Source of the DNA: Clostridia bacterium
GTDB lineage: Bacteria > Bacillota > Clostridia > Saccharofermentanales > UBA5734
Direction: 5' to 3'
DNA length: 5,065 bases
Assembly (NCBI GenBank): GCA_009929975.1
Contig: RZZF01000152.1
Coordinates: 1 to 5,065, forward strand
Both the position numbers and the translations under genes were made by a program. The notes below the pieces were generated by a model, which ran no database searches, was not told the origin of the DNA, and was given only the letters and a program-made list of their open reading frames with translations. Shown here in pieces: positions 1 through 5,065 of this stretch (the first letter of the stretch is position 1; the number at the start of each line of letters is the position of its first letter).

Positions 1-370
<370 letters not shown>

Positions 371-389
371 CCTGCATAAAGTTTCAAAT

Positions 390-419
390 AAAAAAGCGTC
401 CCTGCGGGGACGCTTTTTT
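390..419. terminator. Bidirectional Rho-independent terminator between rpoC and the convergent methyltransferase gene
   Basis: Six A (390-395), the 7-bp stem arm GCGTCCC (396-402), a TGCG loop (403-406), the exact complementary arm GGGACGC (407-413) and six T (414-419) form a perfect inverted repeat. The A tract reads as a U tract on the minus strand, so the same hairpin can end rpoC transcripts (stop at 370) and transcripts of the convergent gene (stop codon at 435-437). Its placement between two converging genes supports use in both directions. Confidence 0.93.
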
Positions 420-434
420 GCGCGCCGGGTTGAT

Positions 435-1736
435 TCAGCAGGTGATGCGCAGGGTTCCGGATATCTCCGGTGCCTGATGCCCCGTAATGCCGGCTTTGCC
501 GTTGTAAATTGTCAGCAGGGAGCGCAGTGCCGCCCAGGCGGATGGATCGGGGCATGTGAAGATAAGCGGCTGATGCACCATCAGCTGTAATTCCAGCAAT
601 GTGTCGAACCAGTCGTCCAGGTCCGGGCTGCCGTTATCCGGCAGGCCGGACAGTTCGCAGATGATGGCCGGCGGATCGTTGTCGGCCGCCTCCATCATGT
701 CGTCGACCCATTCATCCGCCTGTCTTACTTCAATCAATGGCAGTGTGCTGATTTTTGCCGGATCAACGGTCCAGGTCTGCCGAGCCGAGCAGATCATCAT
801 CTCTGAACGGTCAGATAGAGGCATGGGTATGGGCGGCTGGCGATCAATCATCATCCTCATCTGACGGATATGTTCAGGACCGGTACCACAGCAGCCGCCG
901 AGACAGGCGATACCGATTTCCGCGAGCTGCTCCATGCGGCTGGCAAAGGCCTGTGGATCCATGGGAAATACCGTCTGTCCTTCAATCTGCACCGGCCGGC
1001 CGGCATTCGGTTTTGCCAGCAGCGGCAGCGGGCTGATTCGCAGCAGGGGCCGCAGCCAGTCGGCCAGCTCGTCAGGTCCCTGTGAGCAGTTGAAGCCAAA
1101 GGCGTCAGCGCTTAGAGCGGCCAGCGTCAGCAGACAGCAGTCCGCCCTGTCGCCGGAAAGTGTATGTCCGTGCGGTTCAAGGGTCATAGAGGCAATGACG
1201 GGCAGCTGGCATTGTTGGCGGATCGCGATCAATGCCGCACGGGTCTGGGCCAGATCAAACATGGTTTCAATGACAAAAAGATCCACACCGCTTTTGACCA
1301 GGGCACTGACCTGCTCGCTGTATACTTCAACCAACTGGCTGAAGGACATCGTGCCGGCCGGCGCAAGAAACTCACCGGTTGGTGCCAGATCACCGGCAAC
1401 CAGAACAGTGGCTCCGGGATGCCCGCCCAGATACCGGTCACGAACCTGGCAGCTGATGTCGGCCAGTGCCTTGTTGCAGGCGGCTGCTTCATCCGGTTGA
1501 TAACCGTGGCGGAGCAGCTTCGGCCGGTTGGCGCCGAAGGTAAAGGTATAGATGATCTGGCTGCCGGCTTCCAGATAAGCCCGCTGAAGATCGGCAAGCA
1601 CCTGTGGATGATCTAAAACCCAGCGCTCCAGCGACACCCCGGGCGGCAGACCATGCGATTGCAGCCAGGTTCCGGTCGCGCCATCGAGAAGCCAAGGTGT
1701 GCCATCGTTCCGTATGAGACGGTTTGTATGCGCCAT
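435..1736 (-). CDS. MetH-type homocysteine S-methyltransferase with a degenerate partial pterin-domain tail
   Basis: The 433-residue product should transfer a methyl group to homocysteine to make methionine in the cytoplasm. Residues 1 to about 300 form a complete homocysteine-binding TIM barrel of the MetH type: LDGATGT near residue 18, TFTFGANRPKL near 64, FNCSQGP with zinc ligand Cys217, and GGCCGT with zinc ligands Cys282 and Cys283. The 65-residue gap between the Cys ligands matches the MetH family. The ATG at 1736-1734 is chosen because AGGAGGA lies 7 bases upstream; an in-frame ATG at 1778 falls inside the promoter. Residues about 310-433 resemble the first part of the MetH pterin (DHPS-like) domain (GLP, LELQ, PL, DP, LR, YNGKA), but the usual IGERxNPTG motif is gone and the domain stops about half way. 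No cobalamin domain follows. The methyl donor is therefore uncertain: a separate corrinoid protein, or S-methylmethionine as in MmuM-type enzymes. The domain assignment is firm; the exact physiological role is not. Confidence 0.88.
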   Translation of the reverse strand: MAHTNRLIRNDGTPWLLDGATGTWLQSHGLPPGVSLERWVLDHPQVLADLQRAYLEAGSQIIYTFTFGANRPKLLRHGYQPDEAAACNKALADISCQVRDRYLGGHPGATVLVAGDLAPTGEFLAPAGTMSFSQLVEVYSEQVSALVKSGVDLFVIETMFDLAQTRAALIAIRQQCQLPVIASMTLEPHGHTLSGDRADCCLLTLAALSADAFGFNCSQGPDELADWLRPLLRISPLPLLAKPNAGRPVQIEGQTVFPMDPQAFASRMEQLAEIGIACLGGCCGTGPEHIRQMRMMIDRQPPIPMPLSDRSEMMICSARQTWTVDPAKISTLPLIEVRQADEWVDDMMEAADNDPPAIICELSGLPDNGSPDLDDWFDTLLELQLMVHQPLIFTCPDPSAWAALRSLLTIYNGKAGITGHQAPEISGTLRITC

Positions 1737-1743
1737 GCGTCTG

Positions 1744-1750
1744 TCCTCCT
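1744..1750 (-). promoter_or_regulatory. Ribosome binding site that fixes the methyltransferase start
   Basis: On the minus strand these bases read AGGAGGA, 7 bases before the ATG at 1736-1734. This selects that ATG over the upstream in-frame ATG at 1778-1776, which lies inside the predicted -10 element and so could not be translated from that promoter. Confidence 0.85.
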
Positions 1751-1776
1751 GGAATTTAGATCCTATCGGTGATGTC

Positions 1777-1785
1777 ATTATAGCA
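1777..1785 (-). promoter_or_regulatory. Extended -10 promoter for the methyltransferase gene
   Basis: The minus strand reads TGCTATAAT, a perfect extended -10 element (TGN plus TATAAT). No convincing -35 is visible at the usual distance, which is common for extended -10 promoters. Transcription would begin near base 1770 and leave a leader of roughly 35 bases. That is too short for an S-box or T-box, so no methionine-responsive riboswitch or T-box controls this gene from this promoter. Confidence 0.6.
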
Positions 1786-1881
1786 CGCTCTGTCGCCGAT
1801 GGCGGCTTCCCGGGCCTCAGATCCGGCCGATGAATTCATAAACTGTTCATGTCTGGCAGGCGGGAACGGGCTCGCAAAGGA

Positions 1882-1910
1882 TTGACGGCGGAGCAGAAAT
1901 AATGTATTCT
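1882..1910 (+). promoter_or_regulatory. Predicted sigma-A type promoter of the ctsR operon
   Basis: A -35 hexamer TTGACG (1882-1887, 5 of 6 consensus bases) is followed after 17 bases by TATTCT (1905-1910, 4 of 6). The start site would be near 1917, at the left edge of the CtsR-type operator, so a bound repressor would block initiation. TATAAG at 1912-1917 is a better -10 sequence but sits 24 bases from the -35, so it is less likely. Confidence 0.55.
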
Positions 1911-1915
1911 TTATA

Positions 1916-1932
1916 AGACAAAGAAAGACAAA
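1916..1932 (+). promoter_or_regulatory. CtsR operator (tandem heptad)
   Basis: Two identical heptads AGACAAA (1916-1922 and 1926-1932) are separated by GAA. The known CtsR box is a direct repeat of the form RGTCAAA-NAN-RGTCAAA. The spacing and the CAAA ends fit exactly; the third base is A instead of T in both copies. A further AGTCAAA (1932-1938), closer to consensus, overlaps the second copy but is out of the 10-bp phase. The site lies between the predicted -10 and the ctsR ribosome binding site, which suits autorepression by the gene directly downstream. The assignment rests on pattern and position. Confidence 0.75.
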
Positions 1933-1938
1933 GTCAAA

Positions 1939-1944
1939 AGGAGG
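1939..1944 (+). promoter_or_regulatory. Ribosome binding site that decides the ctsR start
   Basis: AGGAGG lies 7 bases before ATG 1952-1954 but only 4 bases before an in-frame GTG at 1949-1951. The spacing favours the ATG, giving a protein beginning MARISD, which matches the usual CtsR N-terminus. Confidence 0.8.
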
Positions 1945-1951
1945 AGACGTG

Positions 1952-2419
1952 ATGGCACGAATCAGCGATCTGGTTGAGCAGATGATCAAGCAGATGATCG
2001 ATCAGAATCAGGGCAGTATCGAGATTACCCGCAGTGAGCTGGCGGAGCAGATGAATTGTGTTCCGTCTCAGATTACCTATGTGCTGGCCACACGATTTGC
2101 CAATCATCAGGGTTATCTGGTAGAAAGCCGGCGCGGCGGTGGCGGCTGGATTCGGATCCGACGCATCCGGCAGGCTTCTCCGTCTCAGTATCTGCTGCAT
2201 GCCCTGAATCATATCGGTGAACAACTGTCGCAGCATCAGGCGGAGATTCTCATACGGAATTTTCTGGACTATGAGATTGTCGGTGAGCGTGATACCAAAC
2301 TGCTGACCGCCGCTGTCTCGGACCATTCGCTGTCGGATCTGCCCGCCGATTTGAAAGATCGGACCAGAATGACAATTCTTAAAAATATGCTGACCAGTTT
2401 GATGGTTGGACAGGAGTGA
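1952..2419 (+). CDS. ctsR: Transcriptional repressor CtsR (class III stress genes)
   Basis: The 155-residue product is a full-length CtsR, the dimeric DNA-binding repressor of clp and related protein quality-control genes. The N-terminal winged helix-turn-helix is recognisable from ISDLVEQ (residues 4-10) through ELAEQMNCVPSQITYVL (29-45) to the glycine-rich wing RRGGGGWIRI (60-69). In Bacillus/Geobacillus CtsR this wing acts as a heat sensor and its Arg62 is phosphorylated by McsB; the equivalent here is Arg61. Trp66 stands where the family usually has Tyr. The C-terminal helical dimerisation domain follows (about 80-155) and includes a DRTRMTILKNML segment near the end. It is the first gene of the operon, preceded by its own likely operator, and its stop is 5 bases from the mcsA ATG. 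Length and motifs match the family, so confidence is high. Confidence 0.96.
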   Translation: MARISDLVEQMIKQMIDQNQGSIEITRSELAEQMNCVPSQITYVLATRFANHQGYLVESRRGGGGWIRIRRIRQASPSQYLLHALNHIGEQLSQHQAEILIRNFLDYEIVGERDTKLLTAAVSDHSLSDLPADLKDRTRMTILKNMLTSLMVGQE

Positions 2420-2424
2420 GCAGG

Positions 2425-3024
2425 ATGCTGTGCCAGATCTGTCATGAGCGAGAAGCGACGATTCACCTGAAACAGACCCGTCAGGGTCAAAAAAAGGAAT
2501 ACCATCTTTGTGAGGTCTGTGCGTCTGAACAGAACCTGGGACAGCAGATGAAAAGCTATCTCAACCAGATGTTCGGCAGCGCCCCGCTGACGGTTGGCAA
2601 TATTTTCAATCCGGCCGGCGGCATTCCGGAATTCGGACCAGGTGGTGGTCAACAGTTGATTTGCCCGACCTGTGGATTGAGCTATCAGGATTTCCGCAAG
2701 ACCGGTCTTTTCGGCTGCAGCCATTGTTACGATGCTTTTTCTGAGCGGCTTGATCCCGTATTCCGCCGTGTCCAGGGGAATATCCGTCATCACGGCAAGA
2801 AGCGGTCAGGCCATCAGACGGAAACGGCAGAAGCGGTCAGTGCCGTGGCAGACACCGCGGCAGCTCCGCTTGGGCCACCGTCGGATGCCGTCCGGCTGGA
2901 GACACTGCGGCATAAGCTCAAAACCGCGGTTGAACAGGAAGATTATGAGAGAGCGGCCGGTCTGCGCGATCAGATCCACTCACTGGAAGCCAAGCAGCGT
3001 CAGGAGAAGGAGGAGACCACATGA
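2425..3024 (+). CDS. mcsA: McsA, zinc-finger activator of the protein arginine kinase McsB
   Basis: The 199-residue product matches McsA, which binds McsB and activates its protein arginine kinase activity, and helps control CtsR. Four CxxC pairs can be seen: Cys3/Cys6, Cys29/Cys32, Cys80/Cys83 and Cys98/Cys101. They form two treble-clef-like zinc sites joined by a glycine/proline-rich linker (about 58-76). The C-terminus (about 156-192) is a UVR-type helical hairpin with the DYERAAGLRDQI signature. The ATG at 2425 is chosen over the in-frame GTG at 2416 because GGAG (2413-2416) lies 8 bases upstream and the protein then begins MLCQIC like other McsA proteins. It lies just after ctsR, and its stop overlaps the mcsB start (ATGA, 3021-3024), indicating translational coupling with its partner kinase. 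The length is slightly above the usual 170-185. Confidence 0.95.
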   Translation: MLCQICHEREATIHLKQTRQGQKKEYHLCEVCASEQNLGQQMKSYLNQMFGSAPLTVGNIFNPAGGIPEFGPGGGQQLICPTCGLSYQDFRKTGLFGCSHCYDAFSERLDPVFRRVQGNIRHHGKKRSGHQTETAEAVSAVADTAAAPLGPPSDAVRLETLRHKLKTAVEQEDYERAAGLRDQIHSLEAKQRQEKEETT

Positions 3025-4046
3025 GCTGGTATGCAGAAGCCGGGCCTGACAGTGATGTGATCATCAGCAGCCGGGTCCGTCTGGCCCGGAATCTCGAGAC
3101 ACTGCCATTTCCCCACCGTATGAGCCGCGATCAGGCCAGAGAGGCGGCCTCCCTTATCTCGGAGCGCTTTTTCGATGGTGATGAGTCGCTGAAAAAGGAT
3201 TACCTGGTACTGGAACTCGACGAAATGAGCCAGGAAGATCAGATGGCGCTGGTGGAAAAACGGCTGATCAGCGAGGAACTGGTGGTGGCCAAACAATATC
3301 ATAAGGTCATGATCCGACGAGATGAGTCGGTGTCAATCATGATCAATGAAGAAGACCACATCCGCATACAGTCGATGCGCCCGGGTCTTGATCTGGAAGC
3401 GGCCTATCGTGCAGCAGAAACCGCGGCGATCCGTCTGGAAGAACAGCTGCCGATCGCGTACAGCGACACTTATGGATTTCTCACTGCCTGCCCGACGAAT
3501 ACCGGTACCGGTATGCGATCATCGGTCATGGCCCATCTGCCCGCTCTGACGATGAGCGGTGTGATGCGTCAGGTCGCTGAAAGTCTGGCGAAAATGGGAT
3601 TCGTGGTCCGCGGACTCTATGGTGAACACAGCAAAAGCCAGGGGAATCTGTATCAGATATCAAACCAGCTGACGCTGGGCTCAAGTGAAACAGAGCTGAT
3701 CAGTGACCTCAAGCAGATGCTGCAGCAGATCATTGAACAGGAACGGCATAACCGCCGTGTCCTGCATGAACAGTCTGCTTTGCTTTTGGAAAACCGTGTC
3801 ATGCGGGCTTACGGCATCCTGCGGCATGCCAGGCTGATGCCATCGGAAGAAGCGTTTGCTTTGTTGTCAGACCTGCGGCTGGGTATCGCGCTCGGTATCA
3901 TCGATCAAGTCAAAACTGAAGACATCAACCGGATGCAGTCGGCAATCGGGCCGGCCAGTATCCAGAAAGCACATGGAAGACTGATGACACCCGAAGAACG
4001 GGATCAGGCGAGAGCGGAAACAATCCGCAGCCTGTTGAATCAATAA
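3021..4046 (+). CDS. mcsB: Protein arginine kinase McsB
   Basis: The 341-residue product belongs to the phosphagen-kinase fold family and phosphorylates arginine side chains in proteins, marking them for ClpC-ClpP. Key features are SSRVRLARN (16-24), the NEEDH loop (109-113), CPTNTGTG with catalytic Cys157, and RGLYGEHSKSQGNLYQISNQ (197-216). Relative to Geobacillus McsB (Glu121, Cys167, Glu212) the numbering is shifted by exactly 10, giving Glu111, Cys157 and Glu202, so the active site is intact. The C-terminal helical domain ends with RDQARA (327-332), which matches the RDxxRA phospho-arginine pocket used for allosteric activation. AAGGAGG lies 7 bases before the ATG. The protein is somewhat shorter than the usual 350-363 residues. 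It overlaps mcsA by 4 bases and is followed after 16 bases by the Clp N-domain gene, whose product is a plausible reader of its mark. Confidence 0.97.
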   Translation: MSWYAEAGPDSDVIISSRVRLARNLETLPFPHRMSRDQAREAASLISERFFDGDESLKKDYLVLELDEMSQEDQMALVEKRLISEELVVAKQYHKVMIRRDESVSIMINEEDHIRIQSMRPGLDLEAAYRAAETAAIRLEEQLPIAYSDTYGFLTACPTNTGTGMRSSVMAHLPALTMSGVMRQVAESLAKMGFVVRGLYGEHSKSQGNLYQISNQLTLGSSETELISDLKQMLQQIIEQERHNRRVLHEQSALLLENRVMRAYGILRHARLMPSEEAFALLSDLRLGIALGIIDQVKTEDINRMQSAIGPASIQKAHGRLMTPEERDQARAETIRSLLNQ

Positions 4047-4062
4047 TCTGGAGGAATAAATC

Positions 4063-4899
4063 ATGATGATGCGTTTATCAGAAAGAAGCGGCGGTGTTCT
4101 CGTGGCGGCCTACCGTCTGGCCCGGTCATTCGGACTCAATTACCTGGGAACCGAACATCTGCTCGCCGGGATCATGGAAGAGGACAGCGGTTATGCTGGC
4201 GATCTGCTCAACCAATCGGGATTGACGATTGAGAAGATCAAGACGGTTCTGCAGCAGATGAATTCACAGAAACCTGATGACTCTGAACCGGTTGAGGAGC
4301 TGGAGCCGGATAAAATCATGGCAATGTTTACACCGCGAACCCGTCGTGTCATGGAACTGGCGGCTTATGAGTCACGGGTCCGGCACAGTGATATCATCCA
4401 GCCTGAGCATTTGCTGATGGGGATGATTCGTGAAGGTGAAAGCGTCGCGATGAGAATTCTGCGATCCAGCCAGATTGACCCCCGCAAGCTTTACGCGCAA
4501 CTGACGGCCTATCTTTCCGTTGACAACTCCGGGACGTCCGATTTATCGGGTGAAAGGCCTCAGGAGGGCGGCGGCAGCGAGGATCCGGAAATCGCGGAAA
4601 AATTCCGCCGTGATGTGAGTGATGTGCTGCGCCGCCCCTCCACATTGAAGCGGATCACGGGCAGCCTGTGGAAAAACTACAGCCATCACCGGAAAATCAC
4701 CGGCCGACCTGTCCCGGATATCCAGGATCCAACGGTCCTGCGCAATGTCACGACCATTGCCCGGGAACTCATGATCATGGAGCGGGAGGCTACGGAGGAA
4801 GGCATCCTGTTTGGCACTGCGCCGGTAACGATGCGAAAAAAGAGAACAGAGAAAGATCAGGGAGAGGACGAGTTCCATGACAACACAGACCATGAGTAA
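4063..4899 (+). CDS. Stand-alone Clp N-domain (ClpC NTD-like) protein lacking AAA+ modules
   Basis: The 278-residue product has two Clp_N repeats (about 5-66 and 88-150) like the start of ClpC. The first contains LGTEHLLAGI with Glu31 and the second FTPRTRRVMELA followed by QPEHLLMGMIREGE with Glu115. These Glu residues align with Glu32 and Glu106 of Bacillus ClpC, which bind phospho-arginine. The inter-repeat linker is longer and more acidic than in ClpC (about 67-86). After residue 150 no Walker A, Walker B, sensor or UVR-linker sequence appears. Instead there is a basic segment (about 180-220), a helical-looking stretch (222-250) and a charged tail ending in DNTDHE. GGAGG (4050-4054) precedes the first of three ATG codons by 8 bases. 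The gene sits where clpC is normally found after mcsB. Its stop overlaps the next gene, so this is not simply an ORF cut by the window. Known parallels are mycobacterial ClpC2 and plant ClpT. Function is inferred: adaptor, decoy or phospho-arginine buffer, or a relic of clpC. Confidence 0.88.
   Translation: MMMRLSERSGGVLVAAYRLARSFGLNYLGTEHLLAGIMEEDSGYAGDLLNQSGLTIEKIKTVLQQMNSQKPDDSEPVEELEPDKIMAMFTPRTRRVMELAAYESRVRHSDIIQPEHLLMGMIREGESVAMRILRSSQIDPRKLYAQLTAYLSVDNSGTSDLSGERPQEGGGSEDPEIAEKFRRDVSDVLRRPSTLKRITGSLWKNYSHHRKITGRPVPDIQDPTVLRNVTTIARELMIMEREATEEGILFGTAPVTMRKKRTEKDQGEDEFHDNTDHE
4861..4867 (+). promoter_or_regulatory. Ribosome binding site for the desaturase gene, inside the Clp N-domain gene
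   Basis: GGAGAGG lies 9 bases before ATG 4877-4879. The alternative in-frame ATG at 4892 has no purine-rich sequence at a suitable distance, so the earlier start, which overlaps the upstream gene by 23 bases, is preferred. Confidence 0.65.
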
Positions 4900-5065
4900 G
4901 AAAAAGGTCCTGGTCGTCGGTGCCGGTGTCAGTGGCCTGGCCAGTGCGATCCGATTGCAGCAGCAAGGATTTTCCGTCGAGATTTATGAGAAGAACGAAC
5001 GGGCCGGTGGCCGCATGGGTGTGGTCGAATTTGACGGCTTCCAGTTCGATCTCGGCCCGACGATC
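4877..5065 (+). CDS. CrtN/CrtI-type FAD-dependent desaturase or oxidoreductase (N-terminal part, cut by window end)
   Basis: Only the first 63 residues are present. They show a Rossmann FAD-binding start, VLVVGAGVSGLASA (11-24) with GxGxxG at 15-20, a strand ending in EIYEKNE where the acidic Glu38 should bind the ribose of FAD, then AGGRMG (43-48) and FDGFQFDLGPTI (52-63). The GGRM plus DLGPTI combination is typical of the carotenoid desaturase family: phytoene desaturase CrtI, diapophytoene desaturase CrtN and related isoprenoid oxidoreductases. The substrate cannot be told from this fragment. The start ATG overlaps the upstream Clp N-domain gene by 23 bases, so the two are probably translated from one mRNA and the gene may fall under CtsR control. 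Other members of the wider amine-oxidase/retinol-saturase superfamily remain possible. Confidence 0.85.
   Translation, partial: MTTQTMSKKKVLVVGAGVSGLASAIRLQQQGFSVEIYEKNERAGGRMGVVEFDGFQFDLGPTI

Noticed and set aside
934..1616. Long plus-strand open frames (up to 188 codons) opposite the methyltransferase gene
   Set aside because: The minus-strand gene has clear family motifs and zinc ligands over the whole interval. The plus-strand frames have no convincing ribosome binding site, resemble no family and are Arg/Ser/Gln-rich shadow translations.
1737..1770. S-box, T-box or other methionine-related riboswitch in front of the methyltransferase gene
   Set aside because: The predicted leader is only about 35 bases and shows no terminator or conserved riboswitch core.
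1777..1795. Possible CIRCE (HrcA) element, because of a TATAGCACGCTC stretch resembling TTAGCACTC
   Set aside because: The second half GAGTGCTAA at a 9-base spacing is absent; the stretch is better explained as the reverse complement of an extended -10 promoter.
1980..2006. Direct repeat GCAGATGATC within ctsR
   Set aside because: The two copies encode the repeated QMI residues of an N-terminal helix in a conserved protein region, so codon repetition explains them.
1934..2793. Minus-strand open frames of 130 and 174 codons opposite ctsR and mcsA
   Set aside because: Both lie antisense to confidently identified genes, show no domain features, and one would begin inside mcsA and end inside ctsR.
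3501..3512. Perfect palindrome ACCGGTACCGGT in mcsB
   Set aside because: It encodes the conserved Thr-Gly-Thr-Gly of the kinase active-site loop, so it reflects coding constraint rather than a regulatory site.
4600..4899. Frameshift remnant of a full clpC ATPase
   Set aside because: I looked for Walker A (GxxGxGKT), Walker B and IGR-type motifs in the frames up to 4899 and saw none; the next gene begins at 4877, leaving no room for an ATPase in this window.

Overview
The window looks like chromosomal DNA of a Bacillota (low-GC Gram-positive lineage) bacterium with a base composition in the mid-50s % GC by eye. The case for Bacillota is the ctsR-mcsA-mcsB stress cassette, a tandem-heptad CtsR operator, strong AGGAGG-type ribosome binding sites and a Bacillota-style RpoC C-terminus. 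I cannot resolve the class or genus from the sequence alone.

Layout. Bases 1-370 are the 3' end of rpoC (+). A perfect hairpin at 390-419, with A and T tracts on its two sides, separates it from a convergent gene at 435-1736 (-). That gene encodes a MetH-type zinc homocysteine S-methyltransferase module whose C-terminus looks like a decayed first half of the MetH pterin/folate-binding domain. A 215-base divergent region (1737-1951) holds an extended -10 promoter for the methyltransferase gene, and on the other strand a promoter plus a CtsR-type operator for the stress operon. The operon then runs rightward: ctsR (1952-2419), mcsA (2425-3024), mcsB (3021-4046), a 278-residue protein with two Clp N-domain repeats and no ATPase domain (4063-4899), and the start of a CrtN/CrtI-family FAD desaturase (4877 to the window end). 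The genes overlap or sit within 16 bases of each other, each has its own Shine-Dalgarno sequence, and I see no terminator between them.

How the genes fit together. In the well-studied Bacillus system CtsR represses the operon, and McsB with its activator McsA phosphorylates arginines on proteins. The N-terminal domain of ClpC recognises the phospho-arginine mark, and ClpC with ClpP degrades the marked protein. Here the position normally held by clpC carries only that N-terminal domain, with both Glu residues used for phospho-arginine binding apparently kept. No AAA+ module, Walker A or Walker B motif follows, and the next gene is a carotenoid-type desaturase. The most interesting hypothesis in the window is therefore a stand-alone phospho-arginine-reading protein (adaptor, decoy or buffer) made with the arginine kinase and possibly co-regulated with a pigment or isoprenoid desaturase. 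The full ClpC would have to be encoded elsewhere.
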